Assembly (NCBI GenBank): GCA_029572965.1
Contig: JAKPQD010000271.1
Span: forward strand, 1 to 64,000
DNA: 64,000 nucleotides
Reading direction: 5' to 3'
From: Bacteroidota bacterium
GTDB lineage: Bacteria; Bacteroidota; Bacteroidia; Bacteroidales; DTGW01
Part shown: positions 1 through 9,151 of the stretch, piece by piece
How positions within the stretch are numbered: the first letter of the stretch is position 1
Layout of the letters: each line of letters begins with the position of its first letter
Notes under the pieces: generated by a model
The model's database searches: none
Told to the model about the DNA's origin: nothing
Seen by the model: only the letters and a program-made list of their open reading frames with translations
Program-made: the position numbers and the translations under genes

Positions 1-239
1 TGCAATTTCCCGAGTTCCGTAATTAAGCCCGGATATAAGTCTTGCTGTCTGTATGACGCCTGCCGCATAACCAATATACAGGCTCCCGTTATGCTTATTT
101 CACTCCGTCTCATACTCCGTAGCTTTTGACAGGTTGTGGCACACTTCTCGACACCTCTTCGACAGTTCACTCTCGTTCAACTCTTTATATCCATACCTGA
201 TTACACTCATGGCGCAACCTTTTCCTGAACGCTAAGCAC
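1..239 (-). mobile_element. Probable group II intron, 5' part (domain I), cut by window edge
   Basis: Read on the minus strand, this stretch starts with GTGCTTAGCG, close to the GUGYG that opens group II introns, and continues as non-coding, hairpin-rich RNA-like sequence. It includes a long stem built on GCATAAC/GTTATGC and CGGGAAA-type segments that I associate with domain I of Bacteroidota group II introns. No ORF covers it. The reverse transcriptase/maturase and the 3' domains would lie to the left of position 1 and are not visible. The call rests on resemblance from memory, so it is tentative; another structured RNA or a dead intron fragment is possible. Confidence 0.45.
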
Positions 240-292
240 TGTGCCAGGTTTTAATTTGTATTGATAAATGCAACTTTATATGGTGTTTTTTA

Positions 293-1189
293 TTATTTTT
301 CGTTTTTAATCCATTGGGCAATTTCTTCTGTAACTATTTTTCCTGACCTTTTGTCCAGATGAACACCGTCAGTATAGCTAAACGTTTCATTTTTAGGGGT
401 TAAATCAAGGTATCCACATGTTTTGTCTGCTATCTGTTTGATCTTATAATCGAAATTGGGCATACATTGGTGTTCTATGTCCATCAGGCCCTTAGAAACA
501 GGTAACCTTACTAAATACACACTTCCAAATTTGTTAAGAAATTCAATAGTTTTTACCAGATAGTCAAACCTTGCCTGAGAATATTTATAGTTGGACAGGA
601 AATTTTTATACTCCTGTAAGGTACTTTTTGTTCTTCTGTTTACTGATACAGAATCTGTATTGATTGACACTTCAAACCATCCATTTTCATGCAGTACGGC
701 ATCTGAAGATTTGAATATGATCCTGTAATAATTACCAAACATGTACTTGAGCAAGTAGTGCAAATTAGGTTTTTGGTCAACAATTTTTATTTGCCCTATG
801 AATGAATTGTTTTCTTTGAATTTTGTTGTATCGTTTGGATTTTCGCCCATGCAAGATATGCTCCAACAATCAACAGTAACAATGAATATGCCGCTATGGC
901 TTTTTTGAGATAGTTTGCGTTTTATACTTTCCAGGTATTTAGGCCCAAAAGGACTAATATTCATATTAAAAGAATAGTTATAAATATCGTTCCCTAAGAT
1001 TTTATTTGCAACATCAGGTATGATCCCTTGTGCAGCTTTTGAAGTCCCTAAAATCAGGCTATTTTGTCTGGGGGTAGTAAATTTTAGATAATATGGGTCA
1101 GAATAACCATCGGCTTTTAATAAAATAAGATATATCGAAACCAGGATAAGACAAGTAAATAAAATGATATATATTATAAACTTTTTCAT
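293..1189 (-). CDS. SGNH-hydrolase-like membrane-anchored protein paired with MBOAT acyltransferase
   Basis: A 298-residue protein with one N-terminal membrane segment (about residues 4-24) and a periplasmic domain. LGTSKA at about 47-52 resembles the block I Gly-x-Ser region of SGNH hydrolases, and DGVHLD at about 274-279 resembles the block V Asp-x-x-His. It starts 5 bp after the MBOAT stop codon, so the two are co-transcribed. Known AlgI/DltB-type MBOAT proteins work with SGNH-like or DltD-like partners that pass acyl groups to cell-surface polymers; that role here is inferred. I placed the start at the Met before KKFIIYII because a longer reading would run through the MBOAT gene. The substrate is unknown. 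Confidence 0.75.
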   Translation of the reverse strand: MKKFIIYIILFTCLILVSIYLILLKADGYSDPYYLKFTTPRQNSLILGTSKAAQGIIPDVANKILGNDIYNYSFNMNISPFGPKYLESIKRKLSQKSHSGIFIVTVDCWSISCMGENPNDTTKFKENNSFIGQIKIVDQKPNLHYLLKYMFGNYYRIIFKSSDAVLHENGWFEVSINTDSVSVNRRTKSTLQEYKNFLSNYKYSQARFDYLVKTIEFLNKFGSVYLVRLPVSKGLMDIEHQCMPNFDYKIKQIADKTCGYLDLTPKNETFSYTDGVHLDKRSGKIVTEEIAQWIKNEK

Positions 1190-1194
1190 TGTTT

Positions 1195-2640
1195 TCAAAA
1201 TTGAAAATATATGAATTCCTGGCTTGGAGAGCCAAACAAAAAGATAATCATAGCAATGAGGTAATAAAAAAGCCATTGTAATGGTTTGTCCCAATGCGAG
1301 GCTATTTTTATGGCATATTGCTGCTCTCGTCCTATCCATTCAACTATAAGGAGAAAAATAATAAACCCCACTGTTATTGCTGACTCTTTGATACCAAGAA
1401 AATATGGCATACTAAACAAATTGGAAGAAAATATCCCTGAAATGTAATTTATTGCATGTTCCAGATTTTGAGACCTGAAGAATATCCAAGCCAGAACTGT
1501 CAGGCTAAATGTGACAATCATAGCTAACAACTCTTTCAGATTGGGTATTAGTCTGCCCTGAGCAACTGTTTGTAAATGGATCCTGTTCCTGTCAGTTAAT
1601 AACAATGGCAAAAAATACAAGGCATTCAAAGCCCCCCAGACAATAAAAGTCCAATTGGCTCCATGCCAGAACCCACTTACGATGAAAATTATAAAGGTAT
1701 TTCTGACTTTCATCCATGTCCCGCCGCGGCTTCCGCCTAATGGAATATACAAGTAATCTCTAAACCATGAAGATAAAGAAATGTGCCATCGGCGCCAAAA
1801 CTCAGCAATATCTCTCGAAAAATAAGGAAAAGCAAAGTTGCGTAATAATTCTATCCCTAAAAGCCGGGCTGTTCCTATGGCAATGTCAGAATAGCCAGAA
1901 AAGTCGCAATAAATTTGAAAGGTAAAAAACAATGCCCCTAAAACAAGGGTACTTCCTGAATAATCTGCCTGGTTGTTGAAAATCATGTTGGCATAAATGG
2001 CGCAATTGTCAGCAATTACCATCTTTTTAAATAATCCCCATAAGATTTGGCGAAGTCCATCAACAGCCGTATAATAATTAAACTCCCGTTTTTTCACTAT
2101 TTGAGGCAAAAGGTGAGTAGCCCTTTCGATAGGTCCGGCAACTAACAATGGGAAAAAGCTTACAAAAACCGAATAGTTGACAAAATTACGTTCGGGCTTT
2201 ATCTTGTTTTTATAAAGGTCTAAAACGTAAGACAGCCCATGAAATGTATAAAATGATATACCTACTGGCAATATTACTTTGATAGACCCAAGGTTAGCAT
2301 TTATCCCCAGTAGGTGAAGCCCTTGGGTAAATGATTCTGCAAAAAAATTATAATATTTAAAAACGCCCAGAAACCCCAGGTTGATGCAGATACTAAGCCA
2401 TAACCAAAATAACTTATTTCTTTTTGTTGTGGCATCATATATTTTGATACCTGTAAAATAATCAAGTGAGGTTGAAAATACAAGCAAAAATAAGAACCTC
2501 CAATCCCAACAGGCATAAAAAAAGTAACTTGATATTAATAACAGTATATTTTGTAGATTCAGGTTCTTATTGGTAACAAACCAATAAAGGGTAAAAACGA
2601 TTGGAAGAAATATGGCAAAGTGTATCGAATTAAAAAGCAT
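1195..2640 (-). CDS. MBOAT family membrane-bound O-acyltransferase (AlgI/DltB-like)
   Basis: A 481-residue multi-pass membrane protein. The hallmark segment FWRRWHISLSSWFRDYLYIP followed by LGGSRGG sits mid-protein, and the catalytic-type His lies in SGFWHGANWTF, both diagnostic of AlgI-like MBOAT enzymes. These move acyl groups, usually acetyl, across the inner membrane for O-acylation of exopolysaccharide or another surface polymer. Length matches the family (about 460-490). The downstream gene 5 bp away encodes the likely SGNH-type periplasmic partner. No polysaccharide synthase genes are nearby, so the acceptor cannot be named. Confidence 0.92.
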   Translation of the reverse strand: MLFNSIHFAIFLPIVFTLYWFVTNKNLNLQNILLLISSYFFYACWDWRFLFLLVFSTSLDYFTGIKIYDATTKRNKLFWLWLSICINLGFLGVFKYYNFFAESFTQGLHLLGINANLGSIKVILPVGISFYTFHGLSYVLDLYKNKIKPERNFVNYSVFVSFFPLLVAGPIERATHLLPQIVKKREFNYYTAVDGLRQILWGLFKKMVIADNCAIYANMIFNNQADYSGSTLVLGALFFTFQIYCDFSGYSDIAIGTARLLGIELLRNFAFPYFSRDIAEFWRRWHISLSSWFRDYLYIPLGGSRGGTWMKVRNTFIIFIVSGFWHGANWTFIVWGALNALYFLPLLLTDRNRIHLQTVAQGRLIPNLKELLAMIVTFSLTVLAWIFFRSQNLEHAINYISGIFSSNLFSMPYFLGIKESAITVGFIIFLLIVEWIGREQQYAIKIASHWDKPLQWLFYYLIAMIIFLFGSPSQEFIYFQF

Positions 2641-2836
2641 TTTGTCTGTCCGTTCAGTTTTAACAATTAAAAGCCTCTTTGCAAAAATGTGAAATAATCA
2701 AATCAAACACAAATAAACTATCAGGCAAGGGGCAAAAGGTATATATATTTGATTTTGTTGAAGAATATTGGCACCTCAAATTTAGCATCACCTGTACCTT
2801 GCGTAAAAAGAGAGGTTGAAATTGATAATACTTATT

Positions 2837-3090
2837 AATTCTACTTTGACAGATTAGTTAACCTTTGCTATTAGCCGCTTAGCGGCGAAATCTTTGTAGA
2901 AAAAGGTTGCTCATAATTATTAAGCCACGTAGTGGCGAAATATATAATATGCTATATCGGTGCTACGCACCTGATGACTATGGCAATTTTATTGAGCTAC
3001 TAAGATGTCGCAGCTACGTGGCTTTTTTACCTTCATATTTTAACTGTATGTAATTGAATTTCAATATATTTAATTAGTCAAAGTAGAGTT
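2837..3090. repeat. MITE-like element with 14-bp terminal inverted repeats and nested REP-type palindromes
   Basis: The ends 2837-2850 and 3077-3090 form an inverted repeat of 14 bp with one mismatch (core CTACTTTGAC / GTCAAAGTAG is perfect). Inside are short GC-rich palindromes: 2874-2886 (GCCGCTTAGCGGC), 2924-2936 (GCCACGTAGTGGC) and 2959-2971 (GGTGCTACGCACC), plus a related GTCGCAGCTACGTGGC near 3007-3022, in otherwise A+T-rich DNA. There is no ORF. It fills most of the 466-bp gap between the MBOAT gene and the DUF4301 gene. It is probably a non-autonomous mobile or REP/RAYT-type repeat; no transposase is in the window. Confidence 0.65.
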
Positions 3091-3106
3091 AAATTTCATT
3101 CGTAAT

Positions 3107-4606
3107 TTATTGTGGTTGGTGTTCTTTGCGGAGCAGGTCAGCGTAAGTTTTTACAGGGTTGAAGGTAAGAATAGGCACTTCTACCATTAGGGTAATCCAA
3201 TGCGCCATACCTCCGTTCCACAGACCGGGCAATTCAAGGGCTTTTACTTTTTTGCCCGATACTGATTTTTCTGAAATAAAACCAGCATTGTTATCTCTGA
3301 ACCTTAGTAAATTAAACTTAAATCCACTATAGTCTTTTGTTGAGCAAACCAAATCAACCGGGTTGAAGTGAGTAGCCCCGTCAAATATCACTTTTTGCTG
3401 GTGGTTGTTCATATCCACCTGCGATGATTCAACTATTTGGAGGTTTGCTTCACCCTTTTTGTTTAACACCCAGAAAGGCCCTCCGCCGGGTTCGCCAACG
3501 TTACGTACCATACCACAGACGCGGATGGGTTTGTCAAGTTTTGATTTTACATAAGCCGCAAATACTGAGTTATCCATACCTTTAGGTAAGGTAATGCCCA
3601 TATATTTTAGCATAAACGTAGCAATGCGTTCTTTCAATGTTTCGCTAATGGTGGTATTAGCCTCGAGGTAGTTGATGTATTCGTTGATTTCTGTTTTTAC
3701 AAAAACCAACAAACCTGCCAAAGCCTTTTTATACTTGACTGTAACATGCTTCAGATGGTCAGGCACAACGTTGTCGATATTTTTGATAAAAATAAGGTCA
3801 GCGTCAATGTCATTTAGGTTTTCGAGCAAAGCTCCATGTCCCCCGGGCCTAAATACAAACTTACCGTCTTTGTCTGTAATAGGGACGTTATTAACATCTA
3901 CAGCAACGGTGTCTGTTGATTTTTTCTGGAAAGAATACGAAATAGAAAGCTCTGCTTCTTTGTCATATTTTGCTTTTAGTTTTTCAAATTCAGCAATAAA
4001 AAGTTGTTCGTGTTCAACAGAAATCGTGAAATGAAGTTGTAGTTTATTTGCACCTTTTGCATACATAAGCCCTTCAACAAAATGTTCTTCTGTAGCTGTT
4101 CTGGTTTCGTTGTTGTATGCATGAAATTTAAGCAGCCCTTTGGGCAAACTGCCATAGTTGAGACCTTTGTTTGTTAATAAAGTTTCTACAACAATTTTGG
4201 TATCGTCAACATTGTGCATAGTCCGTATATCATAACCCAGCTTTTTCAACGCTCCTGAAAGATCCTGATAGAAGGCAAAACTGTCGATGCTTCGCATCAT
4301 TATCGAACCTCCTACATTGGCTGAAGGGTTATCTAAAAATTCGTACAGGTTTTTAAACATGCGGCTGGCAGCTCCTGATGCTGGTACAAATTTTAATATT
4401 GAAGCTGTTTTGCTATATTCGTCATAAAGCTTTGTCCATTTTTCTATTTCTTTTTCGGAAGGTACTATTATCCCATCATTGATGGTAGCTGGCCTGACAA
4501 GGGCTGCAAATTCAAATCCTTTAATGAAGCTTTGAATTTGTTGGTTAAGCTGTTCTTCGCTTATGCCCATTTCTTCTAATTGTTTTTTTTGTATCGGGGT
4601 TATCAT
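3107..4606 (-). CDS. DUF4301 family protein
   Basis: A 499-residue soluble protein that I recognise as the Bacteroidota family DUF4301, from the N-terminal helical segment, the PASGAASRMFK motif near residue 77 and a Gly-rich GMVRNVGEPGGGPFW segment around 365-380. Length is normal for the family. The function is not known to me; the Gly/Ser motif and overall look suggest a nucleotide- or sugar-nucleotide-binding fold, but that is inference. It lies 37 bp downstream of iorB on the same strand and may be transcribed with iorAB. Confidence 0.85.
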   Translation of the reverse strand: MITPIQKKQLEEMGISEEQLNQQIQSFIKGFEFAALVRPATINDGIIVPSEKEIEKWTKLYDEYSKTASILKFVPASGAASRMFKNLYEFLDNPSANVGGSIMMRSIDSFAFYQDLSGALKKLGYDIRTMHNVDDTKIVVETLLTNKGLNYGSLPKGLLKFHAYNNETRTATEEHFVEGLMYAKGANKLQLHFTISVEHEQLFIAEFEKLKAKYDKEAELSISYSFQKKSTDTVAVDVNNVPITDKDGKFVFRPGGHGALLENLNDIDADLIFIKNIDNVVPDHLKHVTVKYKKALAGLLVFVKTEINEYINYLEANTTISETLKERIATFMLKYMGITLPKGMDNSVFAAYVKSKLDKPIRVCGMVRNVGEPGGGPFWVLNKKGEANLQIVESSQVDMNNHQQKVIFDGATHFNPVDLVCSTKDYSGFKFNLLRFRDNNAGFISEKSVSGKKVKALELPGLWNGGMAHWITLMVEVPILTFNPVKTYADLLRKEHQPQ

Positions 4607-4642
4607 AGTTGTTAGTTAATAGTGTTTAGGGGATAGAGGATT

Positions 4643-5227
4643 CTATTTCTTTTTCTCCATAGATATTTTTCTGCCCAAATCAAAGGCTTTAATGTTCAGA
4701 TTGACCATTTCTTCGCTTTTACGCCCGAAAAGTTTTTTTATCCCTTCTATAAAGCTTTCATAACTCATTTCGATATATGGAGAAGCTGCCCCAAGCATTA
4801 CAATGTTGGATGATTTTACAGACCCTGCTTCTTCTGCAATTTTATCGGCATCAATTAGTACATGGTTAGGTATTTTGTTGATTTCGTCCAATATCTTCTG
4901 ATATTCAGGGTAGTTGGGGATGTTAATAAATGGTAATGAGTTGGTGATAATCCAACCATTTTTTGAAAGATATGGAAGATACCTGAGGCTTTCCATGGGT
5001 TCTACCGAAAGGATAACATCTGCGCTGCCCAGTGGTATTAAATCTGAGGCTATAGGATTGCTGGATAAGCGCATGTGCGATTGAACGGCACCTCCACGTT
5101 GGCTCATGCCATGTACTTCACTTTGCTTGAGATTTAAATTGTCGTGCAGGGCTGCATATCCAATACTTGCTGCAATGGTTAATATACCTTGTCCTCCAAC
5201 CCCTGCTAATATGATGTCTGTTTTCAC
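4643..5227 (-). CDS. iorB: Indolepyruvate:ferredoxin oxidoreductase, beta subunit
   Basis: A 194-residue protein with GVGGQGI (about 9-15), the signature of the gamma-type domain of 2-oxoacid:ferredoxin oxidoreductases, followed by HGMSQRGGAV, conserved in IorB. With IorA it oxidatively decarboxylates aryl pyruvates from transaminated aromatic amino acids to aryl-acetyl-CoA, reducing ferredoxin, or runs in reverse for aromatic amino acid synthesis in anaerobes. It follows iorA after 18 bp, so the two form one operon. Length is typical. Confidence 0.93.
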   Translation of the reverse strand: MKTDIILAGVGGQGILTIAASIGYAALHDNLNLKQSEVHGMSQRGGAVQSHMRLSSNPIASDLIPLGSADVILSVEPMESLRYLPYLSKNGWIITNSLPFINIPNYPEYQKILDEINKIPNHVLIDADKIAEEAGSVKSSNIVMLGAASPYIEMSYESFIEGIKKLFGRKSEEMVNLNIKAFDLGRKISMEKKK

Positions 5228-5245
5228 TTTTTTTCAGTATTTAAG

Positions 5246-6838
5246 TTAATTTCTATGTTTTCTTGAAAGTGTTTGGATACATTCGCGGCGCCCGATAATT
5301 ACAGAAACACCTTTGTACTCAAGTTCTTTTTTCAAAAGCGCCACGGCCTCTTCATGGTTTTTCTTCAGCGGGTTGAACACTACGATGTGTTCTTTTTCTA
5401 CCCCAAGGCCTTCGCATATTTGTTCAATGCGACCTGTTGCAGAAGATTTCTGGCCTCCGGTCATACCTGTTGTGGCATTATCTGCAATGATAACTGTTAT
5501 ACCTACATTGTCATTTACAGCATCTAACAAACCTGTCATTCCCGAATGGGTAAAAGTGCTATCGCCAATGACAGCTACTGCAGGTTGCAATCCGGCTTCG
5601 TATGCCCCTTTAGCCATAGTAATAGAAGCACCCATGTCAACGCATGAGTTGATAGCGTTGAAGGGAGGCAATGCCCCTAAAGTGTAACATCCGATATCGG
5701 CAAATACCCGGCCTGGGGTATAGTCTTTTAACGCCTCATTGAGGGCTGTATAAATGTCAATATGTGCACAGCCTTTGCAAAATGAAGGAGGACGATTGGT
5801 TACCACTTCTGGTATTTCTGTAACTTTGATGTTTTGTTTTAACCCTAATGCTGCACCAACAATATCTGGGGTAAGTTCGCCATCACGCGGCAATATGCCA
5901 TTCATACGGCCATGGATACGGGTGCCTACCCCCATAATTCCCCTTAATTGCTCTTCTACAAAAGGATAACCGTCTTCTAATACCAAAACAGTTTCGCATT
6001 CGTCATACACTTGCGAGATTAGTTGTTGTGAAATGGGGTAGTGGCTAAGTTTTAAAACCGGGTAAGGGATATTCCCGTCAGGAAAGTTTTCAAGGAGGTA
6101 GTTGTAGGTTATTCCGCAGGCAATAATACCTATAGATTTGTTGCTATGATTGGTAAATTTATTGAAAGGAGAGTTATACGCTATTTCCATCATTTCCTTT
6201 TGCTGTCCCAGCAGGCTTTTGTAACGTTGACGGGCTATAGCCGGCAATAACACAAAGCGTTTTGAATCATCTGGTATTTGGGTATTTTTCTGAGCTTTTG
6301 CAGCACGCCTTACAATACCAGCCCTTGAGTGTGCCAGACGTGTCACAATGCGCACCATAACCGGGAGCTTGAAATATTCAGAAAGGTCAAAGGCCTGGTA
6401 AACAATATCGTATGCTTCTTGCTGATCGGCAGGTTCAAACATTGGTATCATGGCAAACTTACCATAAAAACGTGAGTCCTGCTCGTTTTGCGAAGAGTGC
6501 ATCGATGGGTCATCTGCAACGACAATAACTAAGCCTCCGTTAGTACCTGTGATAGCTGAATTGATAAAGCCGTCGGCTGCAACATTTAGCCCAACGTGCT
6601 TCATACATACCAAAGCTCGTTTTCCGGCATACGACATGCCAAGTGCAGCTTCATAAGCTGTTTTTTCGTTGGCTGCCCACTGGCTGCGGATTTTGCCACT
6701 TTTCCCTTCTTCAGAGGCTTGTATGTACTCTGTAATTTCGGTAGAAGGGGTACCCGGGTATGCATATACCCCAGAGAGGCCTGCATCAATAGCTGCCTGG
6801 GCAATAGCCTCATCGGCAAGAAGTAATATTTTGTCCAT
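5246..6838 (-). CDS. iorA: Indolepyruvate:ferredoxin oxidoreductase, alpha subunit (no C-terminal ferredoxin domain)
   Basis: A 530-residue thiamine-diphosphate enzyme. The N-terminal pyrimidine-binding part carries YPGTPSTEI (about 27-35); the C-terminal diphosphate-binding part has GDSTFTHSGMTGL from about 425 with Asn near 454; CKGC at 354-357 precedes it. Many IorA proteins end with a two-[4Fe-4S] ferredoxin domain of about 60-70 residues; this one stops shortly after the GRREC segment and has no CxxCxxCxxxCP motif. The reaction centre looks intact, so electron transfer must use another ferredoxin contact. It is the first gene of iorA-iorB(-DUF4301). A weak TAnnTTTG-type -7 box lies at 6855-6862 on the minus strand. 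Confidence 0.93.
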   Translation of the reverse strand: MDKILLLADEAIAQAAIDAGLSGVYAYPGTPSTEITEYIQASEEGKSGKIRSQWAANEKTAYEAALGMSYAGKRALVCMKHVGLNVAADGFINSAITGTNGGLVIVVADDPSMHSSQNEQDSRFYGKFAMIPMFEPADQQEAYDIVYQAFDLSEYFKLPVMVRIVTRLAHSRAGIVRRAAKAQKNTQIPDDSKRFVLLPAIARQRYKSLLGQQKEMMEIAYNSPFNKFTNHSNKSIGIIACGITYNYLLENFPDGNIPYPVLKLSHYPISQQLISQVYDECETVLVLEDGYPFVEEQLRGIMGVGTRIHGRMNGILPRDGELTPDIVGAALGLKQNIKVTEIPEVVTNRPPSFCKGCAHIDIYTALNEALKDYTPGRVFADIGCYTLGALPPFNAINSCVDMGASITMAKGAYEAGLQPAVAVIGDSTFTHSGMTGLLDAVNDNVGITVIIADNATTGMTGGQKSSATGRIEQICEGLGVEKEHIVVFNPLKKNHEEAVALLKKELEYKGVSVIIGRRECIQTLSRKHRN

Positions 6839-7318
6839 GTATATTTTTTGTTCTCAAAAGTATTAAATTCTGAACATTTTTTGCAGGATTCTTTGATGTA
6901 GTCTGCTTTTTTCGATATTTACCTAATACTCAGTACAATAATTGGCTTTTTTTTTGTAATTTTAATAATCAATGAAGTGAAATGAAGATAGTTTGTTAAT
7001 CAGAATTATGAACAACATATATTAAAAGTATTATTGTTATTCTTCGAAGGGGGTTTTGTTTTTCTGACTTATTGAAAATATTTATGGATGGAACATCCTT
7101 GCTCTTGTGAATGCAAACATTCCGTCAGCTATCGGGATAATTAATATTGCCTGTATATTCAAACACTTATAAACAAAATTTCTTTCAAGGGTGTTGTATT
7201 CATTTTTATTACGGATGAAACGTGCATAATTCAAACACAAAAAAACAGGATAAAATTCATCATGCGAGTTCCATCCGGCCTTTAAAAATTGATTTTATCA
7301 TGATGAAAACAAAATTGT
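6839..7318. other. Intergenic region between divergent iorA and hybrid kinase genes
   Basis: About 480 bp of A+T-rich DNA without a supported ORF, RNA or strong repeat. It must carry both divergent promoters. The only box I can point to is the sequence complementary to TACTTTTG at 6855-6862 for iorA, which lacks a convincing -33 partner. Confidence 0.5.
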
Positions 7319-9013
7319 ATGAATGTTAGAATATTACTTCGACGGGTAGCTGCATTAGACCGTGGGTTAGATTCGGATCACCTGCTACTTATTGCTAATC
7401 TGCTTTTGGGGAGCTTTTTATGTTTATTAGCTGCTGCCATCAATTTTTGGTTGGGTTTTGGGTGGTTAGTTTCAATGGCTTGTTTTATTTTGTTCTTTGT
7501 TTTTTTGGGGATATATTTTTTAGCCTTGAAAAAAAAGTTTATTCAATTTGCTAAATGGTCTTTATGTATTTCTACACTGGTTATACTTTCTGTTATTTGG
7601 TATTACAATAATGGATCAAACGGGCCTATCCCGCTTATTCTTGTGGCGGCTTTTTCTTTGCTAATGTACATGTTTGTGGGCTGGCAAAGGTGGATTGTTC
7701 TTACTCTTTACATATTAGTACTTGCTGTTCATTTTTTGATAGAATGGTACTTTCCAGGGAGGATTAAACCATATCCTGATGAAAAGACCCGGTTGATAGA
7801 TTTTTATTCAAGTGCTGCTATGTATGTGATGCTTATGAGTTTAATCATGATATATATTAAAAATATTAACCAACAACAAAAAGAAAAGGCTGATAGGGCT
7901 AATGAGCTAAAAACAAAGTTTTTGTCAAACATGAGCCACGAAATTCGAACCCCGATGAATGGTATTATTGGTTTTGCCCAGATGTTAAAAAAAACTGGGT
8001 TGACAGAAGAAAAACGTGAGAGATATGTTAATGCTATTCTTACCAGTTCAAAGCAGTTATTAAATATTGTGAACGATATACTTGATATTTCTAAGATTGA
8101 GTCTGGGATGATCAGCCTTTCATTAAGGCCTGTTAATATTAAGAAAGTGATTTTTAATGTTATCGCAAATAATGAATTACTTGCCGTTCAGAAAGGTTTA
8201 CAATTGTTATATAATATAGAAAATTATAAGGAAAATGAACTTTTTCTGGCTGATGAACAAAAACTTGGGCAGGTGCTTAACAATCTTGTAAACAATGCTT
8301 TAAAGTTTACTTCAAATGGCAGTATTACTATTCATTGTTGGGTGCTTGAGAAAGAATTGAAGTTTTGTGTAGAAGACACGGGGAGCGGAATTGAAGAGAA
8401 ATATCAGGGCGCTATTTTTGACCGTTTTCAACAGGTAATGAATGGAAATAAGGAAAATGTTGGTGGTACAGGGTTAGGCCTTGCTATTTGTAAAAATTTT
8501 GTTACCATAATGGGAGGGAAGATTTGGCTTGAGTCGGTTCCTGAAATGGGGAGTAAATTCTTTTTTACCATTGAAAAAAAGATTCCGGAAGAAAGCAGTA
8601 CTACAAAAAACAATGAAAAAGACATTAAAAGGGTTGATAATTTAAAGTTTAAATCAACAAGCATATTGGTAGTAGAAGACGATGTTAATAATTATAACCT
8701 ATTGAAGGAAATACTTGCCGAACGGGGGGTTACAACCTTTTGGGCGCAAAATGGCAAAGCTGCAATAAAAATGGTAGAAGAAAACCCTCATATTAAATTA
8801 GTTTTGATGGATATTAAATTACCCGATATGACTGGTGTTCAGGCTTTGTTTCAGGTGCTGAAAATACGCCCTTTGCTAAAAGTCATTGCAACCACAGCCT
8901 ATGCTTTTGAAGAAGAAAAAAAAGAATTGATGTCGGTTGGTTTTGCTGATTATGTTTCAAAACCCATTAAAGTAGAGTTGTTGTTTAAAGCATTGAATGA
9001 TAGCTTGAGTTAA
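7319..9013 (+). CDS. Hybrid sensor histidine kinase with N-terminal membrane domain and C-terminal receiver
   Basis: A 564-residue protein. About six hydrophobic segments occupy residues 22-180 (a 7TM-like sensor without a large periplasmic loop). A HisKA domain follows with the phospho-accepting His near 207 in NMSHEIRTPMNG, then an HATPase_c domain with NNLVNNALKF (N box) and GTGLGLAI (G2 box). A receiver domain (about 449-564) has its phospho-acceptor Asp near 498 in VLMDIKLPDMTG and Lys in SKP. No DNA-binding output and no adjacent regulator is visible, so phosphate may pass to a separate phosphotransfer protein. The signal is unknown. A 7-bp tandem repeat begins in its stop codon. Confidence 0.92.
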   Translation: MNVRILLRRVAALDRGLDSDHLLLIANLLLGSFLCLLAAAINFWLGFGWLVSMACFILFFVFLGIYFLALKKKFIQFAKWSLCISTLVILSVIWYYNNGSNGPIPLILVAAFSLLMYMFVGWQRWIVLTLYILVLAVHFLIEWYFPGRIKPYPDEKTRLIDFYSSAAMYVMLMSLIMIYIKNINQQQKEKADRANELKTKFLSNMSHEIRTPMNGIIGFAQMLKKTGLTEEKRERYVNAILTSSKQLLNIVNDILDISKIESGMISLSLRPVNIKKVIFNVIANNELLAVQKGLQLLYNIENYKENELFLADEQKLGQVLNNLVNNALKFTSNGSITIHCWVLEKELKFCVEDTGSGIEEKYQGAIFDRFQQVMNGNKENVGGTGLGLAICKNFVTIMGGKIWLESVPEMGSKFFFTIEKKIPEESSTTKNNEKDIKRVDNLKFKSTSILVVEDDVNNYNLLKEILAERGVTTFWAQNGKAAIKMVEENPHIKLVLMDIKLPDMTGVQALFQVLKIRPLLKVIATTAYAFEEEKKELMSVGFADYVSKPIKVELLFKALNDSLS

Positions 9014-9064
9014 TGGTTAATGGTTAATGGTTAATGGTTAATGGTTAATGGTTAATGGTTAATG
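9010..9064. repeat. Tandem repeat, 7-bp unit TTAATGG, about 7.9 copies
   Basis: Seven perfect copies of TTAATGG plus a 6-bp partial copy start inside the TAA stop codon of the hybrid kinase gene. Because the unit is 7 bp, TAA recurs in all three forward frames. It resembles slipped-strand microsatellites; copy number probably varies among strains. Confidence 0.95.
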
Positions 9065-9151
9065 AATGAGTTGGGAGGTTTTTCTAAAATTTGTTAAAAC
9101 GCGGGCATATGAGCCTGTTTTTTATCAAATTTGCATTAAATTAGGTGGGTA

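Noticed and set aside
5313-5687. Plus-strand ORF of 124 codons within iorA
   Set aside because: It lies antisense inside a clear IorA coding region; composition is that of a shadow frame.
9010-9064. CRISPR-like array
   Set aside because: The 7-bp units are directly adjacent with no spacers; it is a simple tandem repeat.
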